The notes below the pieces were generated by a model. It was given only the letters and a program-made list of their open reading frames with translations. It searched no databases and had not been told where the DNA came from. This document shows positions 1 to 6,172 of a DNA stretch of 6,296 nucleotides, piece by piece (the first letter of the stretch is position 1; each line of letters begins with the position of its first letter). The stretch comes from Methanoregula sp. Its GTDB lineage: Archaea; Halobacteriota; Methanomicrobia; Methanomicrobiales; Methanospirillaceae. Position numbers and translations under genes: made by a program. Location: the NCBI GenBank assembly GCA_013331015.1, contig DUHF01000097.1, forward strand, positions 1-6,296. Reading direction: 5' to 3'.

Positions 1-3000
1 GTTTGCCCCGGCGGCGAGGCCGTCGGCGACGGCGACGGTGCCGGCGATCCCGCTGACGTTGAACTCGACGGAGAACGCACCGGCGTCGCCGGTGCCGGTG
101 TTGACGATCTTTGCCGCGTAGGTGTTCTCGGAGGCGGAGAAGACTTCGCCGTTGTTCGGGGAGAGGGAGCTGACCGCGAGATCGGGGGCGTCCCCGCCGG
201 AGCCGCCGCCGGTGACGGTGATGTAGTTGGGCTTCAGTTCAGAGTCGCTGCCGTGGTCGTTGCTGACCGTGAGGTTGATTGAGTAGGTTCCGGCCTCGGT
301 GTAGGTGTGGACCGGGTCCTGCTGGTCGCTGGTCGCGTTGTCCCCGAAGTCCCAGAGCCAGGAGGTCGGGTCGCCGGTCGAGGTGTCGTTGAACTGCACC
401 GGGAGCGGGGCGTCGCCGGCGGTCACGTTCGCCGTGAAGTTCGCGACCGGGGCGACGCCGCCGGTGACCGTCGCCAGCGCGGTCCCGTTCACGCCCTCCG
501 CGGCGGCGGTGACGGTCGTCGTTCCTGTTGCGAGGGCGGTGAAGTATCCTGTCTCGTTTACCGTGCCGACGGCCTCATTGGACGAAGACCAGGTGAACGT
601 TGTCTCGGGCAGGCGCCCGCCGTACTGTGTATATGCCTCTGCAGAGAAAGCCGTGTTTTCTCCCACCGAAACTTCGGTCTCAGCCGGCGTGACGTTCACG
701 ACGCTGAGGACCTCATCATCATTTATCACCCAGATGTTGTCGATATAGAATCCGGCATTTCCCCACCAGCTTTCCATATATGACTCTATCTTGAAGGTGT
801 GTTCGCCAGGCTCTATCTCAGTGAGGTCAATCTCGTAATGTTCCCAGTTTTTGTTGTTCAGAACAACAGGAAGAGACAGCTTCTCATCGCCATCCAGGAA
901 GACTTTTACCCAGCTGTTGTAGACATAGTTGGTCGATAACGACAATGCCTCAAAGCGAAGAGTCTTTGCTCCTTCTGGGATATCGATCTTCCTTTCAGCG
1001 GAGGCGTATATATCAGATCCAGATGTGAACTGACTTGGATCACAGCCTATGCTGTAGTTTCCTTCATAGACCGTCGTGTTAATCAGATCACTGTTAATGC
1101 AGGTCCATTCGTCAAGCGATTCGCAGGGGTCCTGCCAGGGGAGGGAAGATCCCGTGACCGTGATGTAGTCGGTCTTCACTTTTGTGTCAGTGCCGGCGGC
1201 GTTCGTGACCGTGAGGTTGACCGAGTAGTTCCCGGCGGACGCATAGGTCCAGACGGGGTTCCGCTCGGTGCTGTCGATCATGCCGTTGTTCTCAAAGTCC
1301 CAGGTCCACGCGGTCGGCGAACCGGTCGAGGTGTCGTTGAACTGCACCGCAAGCGGCGCGTCGCCATTGGTCACGTTCGCCGTGAAGTTCGCGACCGGGA
1401 TGGTTGCCTCTCCCCGGTAGTCGACCTTGAGGATCGCCAGGTACGCTTCGATACCAAGCCCTTCGTTCTGGCTCCGGAACATCACGGTGTTGTTGGCAGC
1501 GGTGAGGTACGGCGTGATGTCGGTCGTGTTCAGCCCGATTTCGCCCTGTCCGGGTGCCCAGTAGGAGGGATAGGAGACCCCGTTGAACAGCATCATACCC
1601 CGGGCACTTCCACGGGTTACCGATGTCGTCAGTGTCGCGGCTTCCACCCGGTCCATGGCGATCCCGGCACCGGTGAACGGTGCGTATGCTGTGGCTGTCT
1701 CCGGGGTCGTATAGTAAATAGAGCTCGCAAAGAGCATATCGAACCCGTCATTGAGGTAGATCAGCTTCTCGGTTGAGTTCGTGTCCTCATAAACGACCAC
1801 AAGGTTCATTCCCCGGATGGGGAGATACCCGTAGTAGGGGCTCCGGCCGGTTGTATTCATAAATGCGTTGTTGCCGGCAGGGTCAAACTGGTCGGTCACA
1901 TTGTAGATCATCAAACCAAACGGTTCAGGGTATGTACCCCAGTTCTTACTCTCCCCATAATGAGTTTCATACGGTATGGTGGCTCCATTGAAGGTCATGG
2001 TGACGTTGTCGGGAGCATACCAGTTCTGTTTGTCCCAGGTGTAGGGCACGTACAGCCGTGCTTCCTTCACTGTTGCTCCCTCGGGAATGGGTAGATCCGT
2101 TTCAGTCCAGGTTATCGTCGAGCCGGTGGTGTCGATTCCGGTGTAGTCACTATCCCCGAAGGAATGCAGAACGTCGCCTTTGAGTTCGTAGATTCGTTTG
2201 GTCGTGATGTCCGGGCCGTCACCCCACCGCCAGCCTGCATAGCCGTTGTAGATGACTGCCGCCTCATATGTGTACTGGTTGTTGGTTTCATCGCTCTCGG
2301 CGATCGCGTTCTCCGCATCGACTGTGACCGTGATCGGGACCGAATCGCCGACACGCCGATCCGCTGAGTCCGCGACACTCACGACGGTGCTGTTCCCTGC
2401 GGCCAGCCCTTCCGGAACATTCACTGTCGTGCCGTTCCCGTCGACCAGGAACGTAACGTCGAATCCGGTGGCATCTTCGGTCCCGGCGTTAGTGATCGTT
2501 GCACTGATGGTGTTGGGCGAGTAGTGGGCGAAGAGATCCGGGTAGGGTGAGGAAGCGGACGTTGGCCCGGCAGAGACTGCGAGGTCTGCACCCGCAGAGA
2601 TCACGGTGATATAACCTGTCTTCACCACGGTATCCGACCCGGCAGGTCCGGTCACGGTGAGGTTGACCGTGTAGAGCCCGCCGGCGGTGTAGATATGGGA
2701 CGGGTTCTGTTCCGTGCTGTCGATGGCACCGTTGTTCTCGAAGTCCCAGGCATAGGAAGTAATCATCCCGGGCCCGGAGGAATACGATGTGAATGTAACG
2801 GTCAGGGGTGCCTGCCCGGACGTGGGGGTTGCAGTAAATTCGGCGAACGGTGGGATCGTGGCCGGCCCGCCGTCAAGAATGGTGCCGTTCTGCCAGACGC
2901 CCATGAGTGGGGCGGTGTCGCTCCCGAGACTGTCGGGAACCGTGAAGACCTCATCACCGATCCCATCTCCGTCGGCATCCCCGCCGGAATAGTCGCTGCC

Positions 3001-3864
3001 CCAGTAGTTGCCCAGGATGGCAGACCGCGGCGTGCCGTTGTAGGTGTAATCGACCGGGTCGGGCGAGACCCAGAAGATGCTTGTCGGCGGGGTGCTTCCT
3101 AGGACTACCGTCCCGGCGTTGCCGCTGACGGTATTCAGGTAGATGCGGTTGTCAGGGCCTGCGCTGTATACTCTGATACCTGCATCGGTATTATTGACTA
3201 TTGAGTTCCTTGTGATTGTGTTGTTTCCTCCCCGGACATACAACCCGTATGACGATCCGTCCTTGATTGTGTTGTTTTCAAAAAGGTTGGATGCACCCCG
3301 TAGGTATGCACCGTAACTGCCTGTCGCTCCTGAAATGGTATTATTGTGGATGACATTAAATTCTGCAGTACTAATAACATAAACGCCTCCATATGTTTGC
3401 ACTGGGTTAAGAATTACGTTATTATCGACAATATTGTACGACGATCTAACTGTTACAGCAACATCGGGATTTACAAATAGATTATTCCTGACGACACAAT
3501 TTGGAGCAGTATTTTCAATTAATATCCCGGATATGTGGCCCTGAAATTTCAGATCCTCCACATGGCACCCGGATGCCTGAAGGGACATGGGGTTTCCTCC
3601 AAGAATCAGGGTGACTTTATCGGCGCCTTCTCCCCTGATCGTGATGTCGGGGTTACTGACGATGATCTGAGTTGACTCAGAGTAGATCCCGCTTTTGATA
3701 TATATCATGTCTTCCTGCGATGCTGCATCGACAGCTGCCTTGACGGATGTGTAGTCCCCGCTCCCGTCCGCCGCGACGGTCAGGGTCGCCGCCGCGACGG
3801 GTGCGGCCAGTGCGCTCATGCACAGCAGAATTGCGATACAGAAGATCTGAAATGTTCGTTGCAT
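1..3864 (-). CDS. Giant secreted mosaic surface protein: beta-helix, PKD, CARDB, DUF3344, Big_2 modules (3' end outside window)
   Basis: The frame is open for 1288 codons and has no stop at base 1, so the C-terminus, including any membrane or S-layer anchor, is not visible. Residues 1-26 form a Sec signal peptide: MQR, a hydrophobic core, then APVAAA. Residues 27-324 are a right-handed beta-helix, starting with the pectinesterase-like TVAADGSGDYTSVKAAVD, continuing through NosD-type N-rich turns (HNNTISG, ENNTIKD), and closing with NYWG (286-289) and DGDGIGD (298-304). PKD domains follow at about 338-422, 821-904 and 1137-1218 (WDFENNG or WDFGDN cores). A CARDB-like fold is at 426-537 (ending ESDETNNQ), DUF3344 at 538-816 (VKEARLYVPYTWD, YLNDGFDML), a jelly-roll-like module at about 906-1052 with Cys914, 922 and 941, Big_2 at 1052-1134 and a second CARDB-like start from about 1222. 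About thirty NxS/T sequons fit archaeal surface glycosylation. The start is fixed because an in-frame TGA lies two codons upstream. An adhesive or envelope role is inferred; no catalytic site is evident. Confidence 0.93.
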   Translation of the reverse strand, partial: MQRTFQIFCIAILLCMSALAAPVAAATLTVAADGSGDYTSVKAAVDAASQEDMIYIKSGIYSESTQIIVSNPDITIRGEGADKVTLILGGNPMSLQASGCHVEDLKFQGHISGILIENTAPNCVVRNNLFVNPDVAVTVRSSYNIVDNNVILNPVQTYGGVYVISTAEFNVIHNNTISGATGSYGAYLRGASNLFENNTIKDGSSYGLYVRGGNNTITRNSIVNNTDAGIRVYSAGPDNRIYLNTVSGNAGTVVLGSTPPTSIFWVSPDPVDYTYNGTPRSAILGNYWGSDYSGGDADGDGIGDEVFTVPDSLGSDTAPLMGVWQNGTILDGGPATIPPFAEFTATPTSGQAPLTVTFTSYSSGPGMITSYAWDFENNGAIDSTEQNPSHIYTAGGLYTVNLTVTGPAGSDTVVKTGYITVISAGADLAVSAGPTSASSPYPDLFAHYSPNTISATITNAGTEDATGFDVTFLVDGNGTTVNVPEGLAAGNSTVVSVADSADRRVGDSVPITVTVDAENAIAESDETNNQYTYEAAVIYNGYAGWRWGDGPDITTKRIYELKGDVLHSFGDSDYTGIDTTGSTITWTETDLPIPEGATVKEARLYVPYTWDKQNWYAPDNVTMTFNGATIPYETHYGESKNWGTYPEPFGLMIYNVTDQFDPAGNNAFMNTTGRSPYYGYLPIRGMNLVVVYEDTNSTEKLIYLNDGFDMLFASSIYYTTPETATAYAPFTGAGIAMDRVEAATLTTSVTRGSARGMMLFNGVSYPSYWAPGQGEIGLNTTDITPYLTAANNTVMFRSQNEGLGIEAYLAILKVDYRGEATIPVANFTANVTNGDAPLAVQFNDTSTGSPTAWTWDFENNGMIDSTERNPVWTYASAGNYSVNLTVTNAAGTDTKVKTDYITVTGSSLPWQDPCESLDEWTCINSDLINTTVYEGNYSIGCDPSQFTSGSDIYASAERKIDIPEGAKTLRFEALSLSTNYVYNSWVKVFLDGDEKLSLPVVLNNKNWEHYEIDLTEIEPGEHTFKIESYMESWWGNAGFYIDNIWVINDDEVLSVVNVTPAETEVSVGENTAFSAEAYTQYGGRLPETTFTWSSSNEAVGTVNETGYFTALATGTTTVTAAAEGVNGTALATVTGGVAPVANFTANVTAGDAPLPVQFNDTSTGDPTSWLWDFGDNATSDQQDPVHTYTEAGTYSINLTVSNDHGSDSELKPNYITVTGGGSGGDAPDLAVSSLSPNNGEVFSASENTYAAKIVNTGTGDAGAFSVEFNVSGIAGTVAVADGLAAGAN
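374..450 (-). repeat. PKD-encoding DNA repeat, copy 2 (third PKD domain)
   Basis: This 77-base stretch matches 1322-1398 with six mismatches by my count. Both copies encode the VANFTANV..GDAPL.VQFNDTSTG start of a PKD domain. Conservation at nucleotide level, including third codon positions, points to recent duplication or gene conversion inside the gene and not only selection on the protein. Confidence 0.85.
1322..1398 (-). repeat. PKD-encoding DNA repeat, copy 1 (second PKD domain)
   Basis: This is the partner of 374-450 and encodes the first strands of the second PKD domain. The next part of the same domain (about 1255-1304) instead resembles the first PKD domain (about 2701-2750): both encode FENNG.IDSTE.NP. 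The second PKD domain is therefore a patchwork of the other two at the DNA level. Confidence 0.85.
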
Positions 3865-3875
3865 TTTTCATCCAG

Positions 3876-3879
3876 CTCC
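3876..3879 (-). promoter_or_regulatory. Shine-Dalgarno GGAG for the giant surface protein gene
   Basis: AAAGGAG on the minus strand ends 11 nt before the ATG at 3864. It is only 4 nt from another ATG at 3871 in a different frame, which leads only to a 64-codon frame without signal peptide or domains. The 3864 start is preferred because it alone yields the signal peptide and the long protein. The long spacer is slightly unusual. Confidence 0.6.
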
Positions 3880-3981
3880 TTTTTTCATCGTTTCATGTCG
3901 CCCGATACACCGGCGCTCCGGTCCGGCGATCAGAGGAGCACCGATGGTAAAATGGGGTGAGTAGGGGATGCCACTTAATAA

Positions 3982-3989
3982 TATATAAA
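3982..3989 (-). promoter_or_regulatory. Probable archaeal TATA box of the giant gene
   Basis: TTTATATA on the minus strand lies in an AT-rich tract (about 3972-4040) that contrasts with GC-rich flanks. Archaeal initiation about 25 nt downstream would begin near 3957-3960 and leave a leader of about 95 nt. That leader holds a 5-bp tetraloop hairpin at 3909-3922 (ACCGG paired with CCGGT). A second AT element at 4018-4028 could act in either direction. Confidence 0.5.
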
Positions 3990-4250
3990 TTGAGATCGTT
4001 CATACTAGATCATAATATTTATAAATTTATTATTATCTTAGGTGTGTAAATCACATTTCCGTAATACTCTGGAAGGGAGATGCACCCAGGAACCGGTTTT
4101 CCCCAACGTCCCGCGAGTACCGGAACAACCCGGGCCGACAGGTGGCCCACGCACCTTGCGAATCGAACCGGGGTTCGCGCGCCGCCCCGAGTGTGGAGGC
4201 CGCGGCAGAGCTCGCGAATGTGAGCACCGCCAGGTGCGAAGGTGCGATAC

Positions 4251-4284
4251 CCTATGGAAGGCCGTTTCACCCTTCCAGCCTAGG
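4251..4284. other. Stem-loop in the spacer (4 + 7 bp)
   Basis: TGGAAGG (4255-4261) pairs with CCTTCCA (4271-4277) around a 9-nt loop. The outer CCTA (4251-4254) pairs with TAGG (4281-4284) across a 3-nt bulge. No T-run follows on either strand, so it does not look like a terminator. Confidence 0.5.
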
Positions 4285-4482
4285 ATATGGTTCAGATGGC
4301 AGATCCCGTGGATATAAGTGTTTCAATCAGGGTGTACCGGAGGTTCACAGATCCTTTTGGGACAACCTCGATGAGAAATGTGAAGTTTCATACCCAGGGT
4401 CATGTCCTGTGGGCCCTGGTGTGACTGCTGGGCAACTGCTCGCTGCCGTGCCTGTCAACGCGATGTTCTATGAGGAGTGGCC

Positions 4483-4508
4483 GGCCCCCGCATATAGATG
4501 CAGGGGCC
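4483..4508. other. Strong stem-loop downstream of the DUF3344 gene
   Basis: GGCCCC (4483-4488) pairs with GGGGCC (4503-4508), followed by one C-A mismatch, then GCAT (4490-4493) with ATGC (4498-4501) around a 4-nt loop. It lies about 75-100 nt 3' of the minus-strand stop at 4581 and could be a 3' UTR end-protecting structure. There is no adjoining U-tract. Confidence 0.6.
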
Positions 4509-4525
4509 GTGTGAACCCTCGGGTC

Positions 4526-4560
4526 CCGGCAGGAAGAGGCATTTTAAGGCTCTTCGCCGG
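4526..4560. other. Strong stem-loop just 3' of the DUF3344 gene
   Basis: CCGGC (4526-4530) pairs with GCCGG (4556-4560), and after a 2-nt bulge GAAGAG (4533-4538) pairs with CTCTTC (4550-4555), leaving an 11-nt AT-rich loop. It begins about 20 nt after the stop codon. Position suggests 3'-end formation or transcript stability, but the oligo-T expected of an archaeal terminator is missing. Confidence 0.6.
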
Positions 4561-4580
4561 CCGGTATTCTTCCGATGGAA

Positions 4581-5531
4581 CTATGTCGTCTCCTTAAGGG
4601 TGAATACTGCTGTGATGATCTTATACCAGCTGCCCGACCGGTCGTACGTGAGGACATTGTTCTCTAGCACGTAAGGGGGCTGCTGCTCATCAGTCCATGT
4701 CAGGTATCCAAGCCCTGCGTAGGTCCCCTGAGTTACAGTGGGGGTGATTGCATTACCGTTCCAGGTGTACGTCCCGCTGGCCGAGGCCAGGTAGTCCACC
4801 CACAGCTCTGCAGTGAATTCCTCAGGATCTGTAGTACCGTTGAACCACGTCTTGTTGTCGGTGTACGTGCCGATGTACTTGGTCATCGGGTCGTGGCCTT
4901 CGTTCACCCAGTACTGGGTGTCGCCACTCGAACCGGATGTCACGTTCCAGCCGTAGACCAGCTTGACCTCCTTGATCCGGCCGTCGAATCTTCCGGTCTC
5001 GTTCGTTGTCTGAACGTACACGTCGATGTCCTGGTTGGTCAGGTAGTCCTTCACGTCGAAGACAGAGACATAGTCACTGGTGACTCTGGACAGATCAGTA
5101 AACGGAGCAGATACCGTTGTGTTGTACGCAGTTCCGGTTTCAGGATCGTATTCCAGATCCAGTGGCTGGGCGTCTGCCAGTGTGACCGCGTTCCCTCCGT
5201 TTCTGTACATCTCCACTGTCTCGGTTCCTTCGTAGTTGGCGGTCATGTTTCCACTGTATACCACGACGTACAGGTGTGCAAACTGCATGTCGACGTTCGC
5301 GGGATTGACCTCCAGCGTGAAATTTGCCCAGGCGTCATCGGTGTCAATCGGGTTGGTGGTCTTCCATGTGTTACAGAACAGGACATCAACACCCCCGTTG
5401 ACTGTACCGCTCAGTTCCGTTACCGGCGGTGTCCCGAGATATGCATCATCCGCTGATACCGGTGCTGCGAGCATGCATGCTACTATCAGCACGAGCATGC
5501 CGGTCAGCATGCACTGTCTGGTTGTTTTCAT
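4581..5531 (-). CDS. Secreted DUF3344 domain protein
   Basis: This is a complete gene of 316 residues. The N-terminus MKTTRQ, a hydrophobic stretch and APVSA form a signal peptide with cleavage expected after residue 27. The rest is one DUF3344 domain, recognisable from SGTVNGGV near the start, YVVVYSGN (88-95), FDGRIKEV (182-189), YWVNEGHD (207-214) and LTYDRSGSWYKI (294-305). It ends soon after, with no membrane anchor, so the product is probably released or held by other envelope proteins. Seven NxS/T sequons suggest glycosylation. The start at 5531 is preferred over the ATG at 5546 because GGAG sits 9 nt before 5531, nothing similar precedes 5546, and the shorter form begins like a standard signal peptide. 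DUF3344 is common in methanogen surface proteins and has no established function. The downstream giant protein carries the same domain internally. Confidence 0.93.
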   Translation of the reverse strand: MKTTRQCMLTGMLVLIVACMLAAPVSADDAYLGTPPVTELSGTVNGGVDVLFCNTWKTTNPIDTDDAWANFTLEVNPANVDMQFAHLYVVVYSGNMTANYEGTETVEMYRNGGNAVTLADAQPLDLEYDPETGTAYNTTVSAPFTDLSRVTSDYVSVFDVKDYLTNQDIDVYVQTTNETGRFDGRIKEVKLVYGWNVTSGSSGDTQYWVNEGHDPMTKYIGTYTDNKTWFNGTTDPEEFTAELWVDYLASASGTYTWNGNAITPTVTQGTYAGLGYLTWTDEQQPPYVLENNVLTYDRSGSWYKIITAVFTLKETT

Positions 5532-5540
5532 ACTTTCCAT

Positions 5541-5544
5541 CTCC
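5541..5544 (-). promoter_or_regulatory. Shine-Dalgarno GGAG deciding the start of the DUF3344 gene
   Basis: GGAG on the minus strand lies 9 nt before the ATG at 5531 and overlaps the alternative ATG at 5546. It supports the shorter protein. Confidence 0.6.
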
Positions 5545-5559
5545 ATGTTGGTTTGATGT

Positions 5560-5588
5560 CCGGGGCCATCCCCCGGCAGGAGGGGGAT
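5560..5588 (-). promoter_or_regulatory. Leader of the DUF3344 gene with two mutually exclusive hairpins
   Basis: Hairpin A pairs ATCCCCC with GGGGGAT (5568-5574 with 5582-5588) around a 7-nt loop. Hairpin B pairs CCGGGG with CCCCGG (5560-5565 with 5571-5576) around a 5-nt loop. Bases 5568-5576 are used by both, so only one full stem can form at a time. The element lies between the predicted TATA box and the ribosome-binding site, about 28 nt before the start codon. A regulatory role is inference, and no known riboswitch class is recognised. Confidence 0.45.
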
Positions 5589-5621
5589 CGCTTTAGTATG
5601 ATAAAAGCCTTACTATTTAAT

Positions 5622-5629
5622 ATTTTATA
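5622..5629 (-). promoter_or_regulatory. Probable archaeal TATA box of the DUF3344 gene
   Basis: TATAAAAT on the minus strand lies in the AT-rich tract 5595-5680. Initiation about 25 nt downstream, near 5597-5600, would give a leader of roughly 65-70 nt that includes the alternative hairpins. Other AT motifs nearby could serve instead. Confidence 0.45.
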
Positions 5630-5767
5630 TGAAATTTATTCGCTTAAACTTTAATATGTAATTATAATATAGATATTTTTGCTACCGATCAGTATCGTCC
5701 GGTATCAGTGCCGGGGAGGCTATGTCCGGCGCGGGTCAAGAACAGCCGGGCGCATGAAAACCTACCG

Positions 5768-5786
5768 GGACCGCATCGGGCGGTCC
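5768..5786. other. Perfect 7-bp stem-loop
   Basis: GGACCGC (5768-5774) pairs perfectly with GCGGTCC (5780-5786) around a 5-nt loop. An alternative longer-range pairing uses GCATCGGGCGG (5773-5783) with CCGCCC (5800-5805) and GATGC (5811-5815). Confidence 0.55.
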
Positions 5787-5910
5787 AAAAGCAACCTCCC
5801 CGCCCCGGGGGATGCCGTCACGCTCCGGAGAGACATCCGTCAACTGCAGAGGCCCCGGGTGCGGGATACATCAGTTCGATCGCATCTCTGTAGAAGAGTG
5901 TCCTCAAAAC

Positions 5911-5926
5911 GCCGGGCGAGCCCGGC
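5911..5926. other. GC stem-loop, terminator-like on the minus strand
   Basis: GCCGGG (5911-5916) pairs with CCCGGC (5921-5926) around the 4-nt loop CGAG. On the minus strand it is followed by GTTTTG, a weak resemblance to an intrinsic terminator, about 270 nt after the stop of the right-edge gene. The T-run is short. Confidence 0.4.
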
Positions 5927-5947
5927 CCCGGAGAAACGTGCGTGCGG

Positions 5948-5984
5948 CTGCGCCGGGAGAAGTGACGTCTCCATCCCGGCGCAG
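5948..5984. other. Perfect 11-bp stem-loop
   Basis: CTGCGCCGGGA (5948-5958) is perfectly complementary to TCCCGGCGCAG (5974-5984) across a 15-nt loop. It is the strongest perfect inverted repeat I found in the window and lies only 5 nt from the next stem-loop. Confidence 0.65.
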
Positions 5985-5989
5985 GAAGA

Positions 5990-6036
5990 TGGCCCTGTAG
6001 ATCCAACATGGAGATGGTTGAAAAAGAACAGGGCCA
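5990..6036. other. Perfect 9-bp stem with large loop
   Basis: TGGCCCTGT (5990-5998) pairs perfectly with ACAGGGCCA (6028-6036) around a 29-nt A-rich loop. It follows 5948-5984 almost directly, so the two could stack in an RNA or cruciform. Confidence 0.6.
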
Positions 6037-6166
6037 GCTGTATTCTTTGTACTCATGCACGATTATTCTGCCGGGATGCGATGCTGCAGGCGCACTACCG
6101 GAACAATCGCACGGAGCTGCACGGCCGGGGAAGCGTGGGGCTGAAACCCGCACCGGTCTGCCCCGG

Positions 6167-6172
6167 AAAAAA
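6167..6172 (-). terminator. Possible oligo-T terminator of the right-edge gene
   Basis: TTTTTT on the minus strand, preceded by CATCTCG, occurs about 20 nt after the TGA at 6192. Archaeal transcription often ends at such tracts without a hairpin. The evidence is position and composition only. Confidence 0.35.

Larger units (their letters stand above)
4041..4580. other. Gene-free spacer between the giant gene promoter and the DUF3344 gene
   Basis: No reading frame here has a convincing start, ribosome-binding site and protein-like composition. The longest plus frame (4142-4597) gives an arginine-, proline- and cysteine-rich product typical of chance frames in GC-rich DNA, and it overlaps the 3' end of the DUF3344 gene. 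The spacer contains stem-loops at 4224-4237 (GCACC/GGTGC), 4251-4284, 4394-4419 (CCAGGG/CCCTGG), 4483-4508 and 4526-4560. It may be untranslated 3' sequence, a decayed gene or a noncoding RNA locus; sequence alone does not decide. Confidence 0.6.

Noticed and set aside
305..783. Plus-strand open frames of 147 and 158 codons
   Set aside because: They are antisense to the PKD/Big_2 part of the giant gene, whose frame is continuous with recognisable domains. The plus frames show no domain, signal peptide or ribosome-binding site.
2695..3102. Plus-strand 135-codon frame
   Set aside because: It is antisense to the beta-helix cap and first PKD domain. Its Gly/Arg/Val-rich product is typical of GC-rich antisense.
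3677..3871. Minus-strand 64-codon frame starting at the ATG with the closer GGAG spacing
   Set aside because: It overlaps the signal peptide and beta-helix start of the giant protein in another frame and becomes arginine-rich without any domain.
3868..3888. Six-codon leader peptide (MKKGAG) before the giant gene
   Set aside because: It contains the gene's own ribosome-binding site and has none itself, so it is most likely coincidental.
4150..4180. tRNA-like T-arm (GGTTCGATTC on the minus strand)
   Set aside because: The neighbouring bases do not form the 5-bp T-stem, and no acceptor, D or anticodon arm can be built. It is only a 6-bp CGAACC/GGTTCG hairpin.
4019..4597. Overlapping frames on both strands of the spacer (83, 91 and 151 codons)
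   Set aside because: They have R/P/C-rich chance composition and no ribosome-binding site. The longest runs into the 3' end of the DUF3344 gene.
4893..5556. Plus-strand 187- and 106-codon frames
   Set aside because: They are antisense to the well-supported DUF3344 gene.
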